Shown: piece after piece, positions 20,577-29,628 of the stretch
Layout: the number at the start of each line of letters is the position of its first letter
Position numbering within the stretch: position 1 is the stretch's first letter
Source of the DNA: Paralithodes platypus
Lineage: Eukaryota; Arthropoda; Malacostraca; Decapoda; Lithodidae
Assembly (NCBI GenBank): GCA_032716605.1
Contig: CM064480.1
Location: 40,040,791 to 40,104,790 of the forward strand
Length of the DNA stretch: 64,000 nucleotides
Direction: 5' to 3'
Notes under the pieces: model-generated
What the model saw: the letters and a program-made list of their open reading frames with translations, nothing else
What the model was told of the DNA's origin: nothing
The model's database searches: none
Program-made: the position numbers and the translations under genes

Positions 20577-21846
20577 TACAGGAGAGAGAGGGATGGGTTG
20601 ACTGTGTTTACCTGGACCTGAAAAAGGCCTTTGACAGGGTGCCTCACAAAAGGTTATTGTGGAAATTGCAGGTTGTTGGAGGTGTACATGGTAGGATGTT
20701 AAAATGGATGGAAAACTTTTTAATAGGAAGAGAAATGAGGACCACGATACGAGACTAATATTCACAGTGGAGGAGTGTGACGAGCAGAGTACCACAGGGA
20801 TCAGTGTTGGGTCCGATAATGTTCCTACTTTATGTAAACGACATGCCAGAAAACTTGAATAGTCATATGAATATGTTTGCGGATGACACTAAGATCATGA
20901 AGAATGTCACCTGTATAGAAAGTTGTCAGAATCTTCAAAAGGACCTAGATGAGTTGCACAGATGGAGCCAAACCTGGAAAATGAGTTTCAATGCAGAAAA
21001 GTGTCATGTTTTGGAAGTGGGAACAAGTGAGATAAGGCCAAGCTGGGAGTACAAATTAGGAATTGAAATAATCGGCAAAACACGGCATGAGAAGGACCTT
21101 GGAGTGATAATACAAGATGATCTATCCCCGGAGAAGCATATTAACATGATCATTGGAGGAGCATATGGAATAATAACCAATATGAGAGTGGCATTTAACT
21201 ATTTGGATGAAGAAATGTTAAGAAAATTGATAATGACTATGATAAGACCAAGATTAGAATATGCAGCAGTGATATGGTCACCACATTTGAAAAAAACATA
21301 TAAACAATATTAGAGAAAGTCCAAAGGATAGCAACGAAGATGATCCCAAGATTGAAGGAGTTGACATATGAGGAAAGACTTAAGACACTACAACTGCCTA
21401 CCTTGAAAGAGAAGGGAACAAGGCGACTTAATAACGATGTTCAAGGAGTAAAAAGTTTGGAACGAGTAGATAGGGAAGATCTATTCGTGAGGGATAATGG
21501 AAGGACAAGAGGGCACGAGTTTAAGCTGAGGAAGGGCAGATGTCGTAAGGACACAAAGAAATTCAGCTTCCCATATAGGAGTATAGAGACTTGGAACAAC
21601 TTGGAGGAGGAGGTGGTGAGAGCGAGGAACATTAACATGTTCAAATCTAGGTTGGATAAAAGTAAATATGGAAATAGGGCAACATAAGTTATGATATGTT
21701 AGTCCAAAATACTGGGAACTGGGAATATCCATTACGATACTTGTCTAAGTAAAATGGATTGATTATAAAGTAACTAAGACAGGACAACACGAGCGCTGCT
21801 CAATTCCTGTAAACTACAAATAGGTAAAAATAGGTAAATACAACAG
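20577..21846 (+). mobile_element. LINE copy C1 (family C, CR1/L2 group), 5'-truncated
   Basis: Joined directly to the A3 tail. It encodes the RT palm onward: DGWVDCVYLDLKKAFDR, VPHKRLLWKLQ, VPQGSVLGPIMF, catalytic FADDTKIMKN, FNAEKCHVLE, RPRLEYAAVIWSPHLKK, and the C-terminal RTRGHEFKLRKGRC. Breaks are a stop near 20757 and frameshifts near 20775, 21312 and 21430. The 3' UTR includes CATTACGATACTTGTCTAAG and ends in AAATAGGTAAAAATAGG plus TAAATAC, a tail related to that of family B. It runs without a gap into A4. Confidence 0.84.
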
Positions 21847-22095
21847 AGACAGGTGTTATCTGAAAGTGAGGTAGACAAAAAACTCAAGGCATTCATGGAG
21901 ATCTATGATACTGGTATAAAAACTTTTGTCCCGAAGTACATTAATAAAAGGAAAAAAAGTAATCGCAAAGTATGGTTTAACCGCGAATGTAGGCAAGCAC
22001 AGGAAGCAAAAAACAAAGCCTGGAAAAAGATGAGAAACTGAGATTCGGAAGATAACAGGCAAAAGTATAAAGAGGAGAGAAACAAATACACAGAA

Positions 22096-22810
22096 ATGAG
22101 GAGGAGGTCAGAGGCAAACCATGAGAAAGGGATAGTGGAGAACTATGAAAAAAATCCAAAAATGTTTTTCAAGTTTGTAAACGGCAAAAGGAAGATAAAA
22201 GCCACGATCGTAAAGATTAAAAGTGGAAACAGAATCATAGAAGAGGATACGGAGATTGCGGAAGAACTAAATAGAAATTTTGCATCAGTATTTACAAAAG
22301 AAGGAGAATTCATTGCACCAGAAACAAATAAGATAGGTACAGAGGAAATGCCGGAAGTCACATTTAACAGACCAGAGCTCATAGACAAAATGAGTAAGGT
22401 GGATCCAAACAAAGCCGCTGGACCGGACGGAGTATCAGGCTGGATTATTAAAGAAAATGCTAAGGAACTGAGTATACCGTTATATGACATAATGACCAAA
22501 TCATTGGACACAGGGATAGTACCTACAGAATGGAAAAGAGCAAACATTATTCCTATATTTAAGGGAGGAAGCAGAGATATACCACTGAACTATAGACCTG
22601 TATCACTATTGAGCATCCTCATGAAGATTCTGGAAGGATTAATAAGGGACAAATGGGTGAACTACCTGGAATCCAAAAGATTAATTACTGACCGACAATT
22701 TGGATTCAGAGGAGGCAGATCATGTGTAAGCAACTTGTTGAGTTTTTACTCTAGAGTAATAGACACAGTGGACCAGAGGGAAGGATGGGTAGACTGTGCC
22801 TACCTAGACT
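22096..22810 (+). pseudogene. LINE A4 reverse transcriptase, N-terminal part
   Basis: An open frame from the connector region (MRRRSEANHEKG) through AAGPDGVSGW and FGFRGGRSC to AYLDF, where the TTAA element interrupts it. The RT frame resumes after 23300 with KAFDKVPHKRLLWKLK, then SGVPQGSVLAP and FADDAKLLK (to about 23744). One A fewer than in the other copies remains at the junction. Confidence 0.82.
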
Positions 22811-22814
22811 TTAA

Positions 22815-23296
22815 CACCTTACGAGCGGCCTATGCGGTTTATTTATGTGTACCGCACAGCGGGGTGTTTTTAGCCAAAATAGGGCTGTTTACGTGATCAT
22901 TTTCATGCCTAAATAAGACCCAGAACGTAAAACAAGTACCTATCCCTGAAAGGGCATAAACAGAGCTTTCGAATGACACCATAACGATCCTTGTATGATG
23001 GATAGTTTTCTTGCAATAACCGTGCAACGCGAGTGCAAAAAGCAGGTAATTCGGTACTTTCAGTACATAATTGAGTATGTAGCGAGTGAGAGAGGGAGGA
23101 GGGAGCTGAGATTTGTGTCAGTAGGTTCGCCGCGGTGGTCTGGAGCAGTCATATACGCTCGCTAGTCTCCTGCCACCACTTGTCTCTCTCTCAGCCACAT
23201 TACGTGCTGAAATTGCCACTCGAGTTATGTCGAGCGCCGCCACATAGTCCAGCTTTTTTTTAACTCGACTTATGTTGCTCGCCGCTAATTAAGGGC
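22815..23296. mobile_element. TTAA-flanked MITE (piggyBac-like), 482 bp
   Basis: Bracketed by TTAA at 22811-22814 and 23297-23300. The ends are CACCTTACGAGCGGC and, inverted, GCCCTTAATTAGCGGC, an imperfect 16-bp TIR with the CCTT start common in piggyBac-type elements. It has no coding capacity and inserted into the RT gene of A4 within GACTTTAAAAAGGC. A GC-rich interior contrasts with the A-rich LINE around it. Confidence 0.83.
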
Positions 23297-24407
23297 TTAA
23301 AAGGCATTTGACAAAGTTCCACACAAGAGATTGCTGTGGAAATTAAAACATGAGGGAAAAGTAGGAGACAAACTGCTGAAATGGATGGAGAGCTACCTTA
23401 GCGGAAGACAGATGAGAACAACAGTAAGGGGGAAATCGTCAAACTGGACTCAAATTACGAGTGGGGTACCACAAGGATCTGTCCTAGCCCCAATCATGTT
23501 TCTAATATTTGTAAATGACTTACCTGAGGGACTAACAAGCTACATGAGCATGTTTGCGGACGATGCTAAGCTGCTTAAAACGATCAGAACCCAGGAGGAT
23601 TGCCTTGAGCTCCAAGCAGATTTGCAAAAGATCCATGAATGGAGCATCAAATGGAATATGGAGTTCAATGCAGGGAAATGTAAGACTCTAGAAAGGGGTA
23701 AAAGCAAGTACAGACCTAGAAAAGTTTATAAATTAGGAAACTAAGTGATTCCCAAAGCAGAAAAAGAAAAAGACTTGGGGATAGAATTTAAGGATAACAT
23801 GTCTCCAGAAAGCCACGTAAATAATATAGTGAGAGAATCACTAGCACTATTGGCAAATATCAGGATGTCTTTCAATTATCTTAATGAAAACACCATGAAA
23901 CAAATAATAACGGCAATAATAAGACCCAGGATGGAATATGCATCTGTAGTGTGGTCCCCTCACATGAAGAAACATATCCACAAATTGAGAGGGTACAGAG
24001 AGCACTACGAGGATGATCCCAGGTTTGGAAATTTGGAGTACCAAGAGGCTCGAGAGATTGAATCTACCTACACTGGAACAGAGAAGGAAACGAGGACAGC
24101 AAATTCAGATATACAAATGTGTTAGAGGTATTGACAAAATCGACCAAGAAAACTTCATAGAGAGGGATGGAGGTGAGAGAACAAGAGGTCACAGCTACAA
24201 ACTAAAAGTGCTTAATAGTAAATCTGATCTGAAAAGTAAAAGATTTCCTACCAACTCGATTAGTGGGTGGAACAAATTGCCAGCCGAAGTAGTGTCTGCA
24301 CCATCAGTGCATAGTTTCAAAGCACGGTATGACAAACATATCTTACGAGGCGGAATTATGAGCATGCTCACTCCCGCAAATACAACTAGTGTTAGTACAA
24401 CTAGTGT

Positions 24408-24412
<5 letters not shown>

Positions 24413-24487
<75 letters not shown>

Positions 24488-24515
24488 CACACACACACAC
24501 ACACACACACACAGA

Positions 24516-24559
<44 letters not shown>

Positions 24560-24589
24560 CACACACAGACACACACACACACACACAGA

Positions 24590-24684
<95 letters not shown>
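24413..24684. repeat. Long (AC)n microsatellite, ~270 bp
   Basis: Nearly pure AC repeats with a few interruptions (ATCC, AGACC), lying between the A4 tail and the 5' edge of B1. The equivalent A5-B3 junction at 36028-36036 has only a few AC units, so this tract expanded after duplication. Confidence 0.97.
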
Positions 24685-24685
<1 letters not shown>

Positions 24686-26030
24686 CACCTTCCTGAACAG
24701 GAATCTGATGGGGTTGATAAAGTGGAGAAAGGAAATGGAGGGGTGGAGGAAGACCATTGGGACTGTAGTGGAAGAGAGCTGTGTCCCGGGGGAGGGTTTA
24801 AATGATTTAACTGCTAGGGTCAACGAATTGGTATCTGAGAATGTGGCTTTAAAAGAACAGATTGAGGAATACAAAAAACAATTAAATGAGAGAGTGAAAG
24901 AGATAGATGATGGGTATAGGGAGAGGGCTGAGAGAGAGATTCGAGAATTGAGGGAGGAGAATGCTAGGCTAAAACAAGGAGTGGAAACAAATCAGGACAG
25001 GACACAAAAAATAGAGGAAGAGGTATCTCAAATGAAAAATGTCTGGGGTGATCGAGTGGGTGAAGCAGAGGTACAACTAAAAGCAATTATTGCGGAGCAA
25101 AAGGGACAGCAGGAGGAGAACCTGAACAAGAGGGTAGTTAATGCCATCAGACAAAATGAGAAACAGGTCAGTGATATTGATAAGAAGAGATGTGTAATTA
25201 TGTTTGGAGATGTAGAAGGGGAAATATTAGATAGAATACGAGAAAGGGTGTGGAGATGAAGAAAGTTGAGAAGATGATTGATGTGATAGATAGACAAGAT
25301 AAGGAGGGATGGAAGAGAGAGGTAGAGGATTGTTGGAGACTAGGACAATACAAGAAAGGAGAAATGAGGCCAATGAAGATTAGATTTAAGTCAACCAAAG
25401 TAGCAGAGGAGGTACTCAGATCCAGCTGGAAGTTAAGTCAGGAGGGGGAATACAGAATTTTAAACTAAGGAAGATCTAAATGTGGAAGAGAGGGAAAATT
25501 AGAGAAATAAATAGAGAAGTCAAAGAAAAGAACGATAATAGATCAGAAGTGGAGAAGGTTTTTTTTTTCTACAGAAACATGGATGGGAAAGTAAGGAAGT
25601 GGTACCTGAAGAAGGGGGAGAAGATAGGGGCGAAGGGGGGGGGGGGGGGGAGAAAAGAAGTGGTGGTACAGGAAGAAGGATTGGAGGGAGAGGTGCAACA
25701 GGAAGGGGAAATAGTAGGATAAAGACAGGGAATATCAATCATAATGGTAAAAGCAACAGGTGCAAGATGGTCTATAGCAATGTGGATGGGCTGCTATCAA
25801 AGAAATTAGAAATAAATGATTACATCAGACAGGAAGAGCCCTTAATATTGTGTCTATGTGAAACTATCTAACAGGCAATTTGGATTCAGGGAGGGTACCT
25901 CATGTGTTACAAATCTACTCAGTTTTTATGACAGAGTGGTTGACATATTACAAGAGAGAGATGGATGGGTGGACTGGGTATATATTGACATGAAGAAAGC
26001 TTTTGACAGAGTATCGCATAGCAGGCTGAT
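24685..26030 (+). mobile_element. LINE copy B1a (family B), 5'-truncated and internally deleted
   Basis: Starts ATCACCTTCCTGAACAGG, the same truncation point as B3. It carries most of ORF1 (coiled coil WRKEMEGWRKTIGT to about 25470, with frameshifts near 25175, 25235 and 25460), the U10 run at about 25560, a poly-G run (25636) and the first ~50 residues of ORF2. At 25863 it jumps from LCLCET in the endonuclease to NRQFGFREG in the RT, exactly as B3 does. At 26031 it breaks within SHSRL and joins a second family B segment. Confidence 0.85.
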
Positions 26031-28262
26031 AGTAAAATGAAGGTAAGGGATAGAATAGTCAGGTTGAAGGTTGAAGGGACCACTTATGATGACGACCAGA
26101 ATATGTGTGAAATTATGAACAATACACTACACTCAGTATATACTAAAGGTGATAACTTTGAAGAAGTACCGTTAGGTGAAATTGGTGATAAACTGGGAGA
26201 GATTAATTTTCTCCCAGAGGAGCTAGTAGAAATAATGAAAGGACTAGATGTGAAAAAAGCAGTGGGACCTGACAATGTAGCGAGATGGATTTTGAAAGAA
26301 TGTGCTGACGAACTAGTGAAACCCTTATATGAGATAATAAAATACTCTCTGGAAGTGGGAAAATTACCAATGGACTGGAAGAGAGCCAACATTGTACCGA
26401 TTTATAAAGGTGGGAACAGGGAACATCCATTGAATTATCGACCTGTGTCACTTACTAGTATAGTGTGGAAATTCCCGGCGCGACCGAAGCCGCTCCAAGG
26501 ACCCGTGCCCCCAGGGAGGGGGCAGGGGATGGTTGTGACGGTTTGGCTCCCGAAACTGCTCCCCGCGGCCGGCATCCGGTTTTCCTCCACTGGTCGTTGA
26601 TTTTGTCTTCGGCTGTGGAGGGTCGGCAGCCATCCGCGGTTGGCAGCCTCGGGAGGACAGAGTCCACCTGGCCAGGCTGAGATGCGGACACCATCCAGCT
26701 CTCCTGAGCTATCAGAAGAGACTGGATGACTCCGTTGTCGACGCCTGCCCGGGATGTAACACAGCACCCCATACCATTAAACACATCACAGAAGACTGCA
26801 TTTCACACAACCACTTACGCCAACAACACAATCTACACTCAATGAGAGCTCTGTGGGAAAGCCCGATCGTGGCCATGGCCTTTCTCAGGGACTCGGGGCT
26901 GTTCGGCCAGGCAGCTTAGGGAACAACAACAACAACAACTAGTATAGTGTGCAAAATCTGTGAGAAAATAATTAAGAAAAGATGGATGATTTGCTTGGAA
27001 AAGAATAATTACTATCTAACAGGCAATTTGGATTCAGGGAGGGTACCTCATGTGTTACAAATCTACTCAGTTTTTATGACAGAGTGGTTGACATATTACA
27101 AGAGGGAGATGGATGGGTGGATTGCGTATATATTGACATGAAGAAAGCTTTTGACAGAGTATCGCATAGCAGGCTGAAGTGGAAATTAAAAGAGTATGGA
27201 GGGATTCAGGGTAGTTTTGTTAAATTGGATGGAGGACTATCTTTCAGGGAGACAGATGAGGACTACTATCAGAGATCAATTTTCTACATGGAAAGATGTC
27301 ACAAGTGGAGTTCCGCAGGGAGCGGTGCTGGCTCCCATAATGTTTCTAATATACATTAACGACATGCCAAAGGATATAAATGCATATATGAATATGTTTG
27401 CAGATGATGCCAAGATCATGAAGCGTATAGAAGATGAAAACTGGTAGGGAATTACAGAGGGATTTGGATAGGATAGATCAATGGAGCAAGAAGTGGAAAA
27501 TGGAATTTAACACAAATAAATGTCATGTAGTGGAAATGGGAGTAAGTAAAAGAAGGCCTCATACGGAATATAAGTTAGGAGAAAACACTATTAACCCATC
27601 AGAGAAAGAAAAGGACTTAGGGATAACTGTTAGGAGTGATCTTTCACCTGAGAATCATATTAAAAAGATAGTGGGAGAAACATATGGACTGCTAAACAGA
27701 ATAAAAATAGCCTTTAACTATATAAACGAGGAGATGCTGGAGAAAATAATAAAAACATTGGTGAGACCAAGACTGGAGTATGCGGCAGTGGTGTGGGCAC
27801 CACATCTAAAAAAGCATATAAAGAAGCTGGAGAAGGTTCAGAGATCTGCAACTAGGATGATACCAGAACTGAGAGAATTACCATATGAGGAGAGATTAAA
27901 GAAATTAGATTTACCATCTCTAATGGATAGGAGGGAGAGAGGCGATATGATTATGATGTACAAATGTGTGAGAGGACTCGAAAAGGTGGACAAGAAGGGT
28001 TATATTGTGAAAGATAATGGTAGAACTAGGGGGCATAGATATAAACTAATGAAAGGAAGATGTAAAGGAGATGTGAGAAAGTATAGTTTCCCTTACAGAA
28101 GTATAAGTAAGTGGAATCATTTGGAAGAGGAAGTGGTGTGTGCCAAAAACATTCATATTTTTAAGGCAAAGTTAGATAATTGTAACTCAGGAAGCGGGAC
28201 AATACGAGCCTAAAAAGCTCAACTCCTGTATACTACAAATAGGTAAATACAAATAGGTAAAT
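26031..28262 (+). mobile_element. LINE copy B1b (family B), RT half
   Basis: Begins ATAGTAAAATGAAGGTAAGG, corresponding to 30799 in B2, so the region just upstream of the RT follows an RT piece: a back-jump. It encodes the RT with motifs KKAVGPDNVARW, LNYRPVSLTS, then (after a foreign insert) FADDAKIMK and the C-terminal RPRLEYAAVVWAPHLKK. The C-terminal frame 27434-28213 is intact. The 3' UTR ends in two AAATAGGTAAATAC units and (AC)n. Frameshifts lie near 27020, 27075, 27225 and 27445. Confidence 0.83.
26468..26937 (+). mobile_element. 5'-truncated LINE of another clade (I/Jockey/R1-like C-terminus) inside B1b
   Basis: Flanked by a perfect 14-bp TSD ACTAGTATAGTGTG (26454-26467 and 26938-26951) and ended by (AAC)n. 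One frame gives HLARLRCGHHPALLSYQKRL, then CPGCNTAPHTIKHITEDC, then FLRDSGLFGQAA and a stop. The LRxGH then CxxC, HIxxxC pattern is the zinc-binding C-terminus found downstream of the RT in I-, Jockey- and R1-type LINEs. GC content is much higher than in the surrounding family B copy. The clade is not settled by this fragment. Confidence 0.82.
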
Positions 28263-28491
28263 ACACACACACACACACGAGACGAGTGGGAGCGGACGTC
28301 GTTGGCTGGCGCTCCTCAAACTACCATCTGACTTGCCTAAAGTGGGGTATACAGGAAATTATTGTGTATTGTCCCGCTAATAATATTATTACAGGAAAGT
28401 GTTCAGTCAAAGCTATTTAAAAATATGAATGTTTAAACGAAACTTAGAGAGTTTGTTTTGAGAAATCAGCTGGTACGGCTGGTGACGTCAC

Positions 28492-29628
28492 ATGACAACA
28501 ACAATGGCTGACATCGAAGCCACGGATATGAGTGGGGAATGTTTTTATGACGAGGAAGGGGATTATTCAGGCTTTCCTGAAGGTAAGGAGGACCAGATCA
28601 TCTTCCTGAACAGGAATCTGATGGGGCTGATAAAGTGGAGAAAGGAAATGGAGGGGTGGAGGAAGACCATTGGGACTGTAGTGGAAGAGAGCTGTGTCCC
28701 GGGGGAGGGTTTAAATGATCTAACTGCTAGGGTCAACGAATTGGTATCTGAGAATGTGGCTTTAAAAGAACAGATTAAGGAATACAAAGAACATTTAAAT
28801 GAGAGAGTGAAAGAGATAGATGATGGGGAGAGGGCTGAGAGAGAGATTCGTGAATTGAGGGAGGAGAATGCTAGGCTAAAACAAGGAGTGGAAACAAATC
28901 AGGACAGGACACAAAAAATGGAGGAAGAGGTATCTCAAATGAAAAATGTCTGGGGTGATCGAGTGGGTGAAGCAGAGGTACAACTAAAAGCAATTATTGA
29001 GGAGCAAAAGGGACAGCAGGAGGAGAACCTGAACAAGAGGGTAGTTAATGCCATCAGACAAAATGAGAAACAGGTCAGTGATATTATTGATAAGAAGAGA
29101 TGTGTAATTATGTTTGGAGATGTAGAAGGGGAAATATTAGATAGAAATACGAGAAAGGGTGTGGAGATGAAGAAAGTTGAGAAGATGATTGATGTGATAG
29201 ATAGACAAGATAAGGAGGGATGGAAGAGAGAGGTAGAGGATTGTTGGAGACTAGGGAAATACAAGAAAGGAGAAATGAGGCCAATGAAGATTAGATTTAA
29301 GTCAACCAAAGTAGCAGAGGAGGTACTCAGATCCTGCTGGAAGTTAAGTCAGGAGGGGGAATACAGAAATGTTAAACTAAGGAAAGATTTAAATGCGGAA
29401 GAGAGGGAAAAATTTAGAGAAATAAATAGAGAAGTCAAAGAAAAGAACGATAATAGATCAGAAGTGGAGAAGGGCTTTTTTTTCTACAGAAACATGGATG
29501 GGAAAGTAAGGAAGTGGTACCTGAAGAAGGGGGAGAGGATAGGGGCGGAGGGGGGGAGAAAAGAAGTGGTGGTACAGGAAGAAGGATTGGAGGGAGAGGT
29601 GCAACAGGAAGGGGAAATAGTAGGATAA
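28492..29628 (+). CDS. LINE B2 ORF1 protein (378 aa)
   Basis: Intact from ATG 28492 (MTTTMADIEATDMSGE). An acidic head is followed by a basic helix (LIKWRKEMEGWRKTIG) and a long coiled coil (about residues 75-200, heptad-like Leu/Lys/Glu). An RRM-like part opens KKRCVIMFGDVEGEI and includes RPMKIRFKSTK. A basic C-terminal domain then ends with EKGFFFYRNMDGKVRKWYLK. The layout parallels the family A ORF1 with little sequence identity. The predicted role is RNA-binding chaperone of the retrotransposition particle. The U run at 29476-29483 codes the FFF and coincides with opening of the -1 frame that becomes ORF2. Confidence 0.82.
   Translation: MTTTMADIEATDMSGECFYDEEGDYSGFPEGKEDQIIFLNRNLMGLIKWRKEMEGWRKTIGTVVEESCVPGEGLNDLTARVNELVSENVALKEQIKEYKEHLNERVKEIDDGERAEREIRELREENARLKQGVETNQDRTQKMEEEVSQMKNVWGDRVGEAEVQLKAIIEEQKGQQEENLNKRVVNAIRQNEKQVSDIIDKKRCVIMFGDVEGEILDRNTRKGVEMKKVEKMIDVIDRQDKEGWKREVEDCWRLGKYKKGEMRPMKIRFKSTKVAEEVLRSCWKLSQEGEYRNVKLRKDLNAEEREKFREINREVKEKNDNRSEVEKGFFFYRNMDGKVRKWYLKKGERIGAEGGRKEVVVQEEGLEGEVQQEGEIVG

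Larger units (their letters stand above)
21847..24412 (+). mobile_element. LINE copy A4 (family A), broken and carrying a TTAA MITE
   Basis: Starts at CAGGTGTTATCTGAAAG immediately after the C1 tail, as the right half of A1 does. The RT region is split at 22811-23300 by a MITE. Other breaks are a TGA at about 22041 (W to stop), TAA at about 23744, and several single-base losses between 23980 and 24350. It ends in AACTAGTGTTAGTACAACTA then GTGTAAGTAC, leading into the longest (AC)n tract of the window. Diagnostic bases tie it to the right half of A1. Confidence 0.86.

Noticed and set aside
24195..24874. Long minus-strand frames of Cys-Val repeats and plus-strand Thr-His repeats
   Set aside because: They are translations of the (AC)n microsatellite, open only because the dinucleotide lacks stops.
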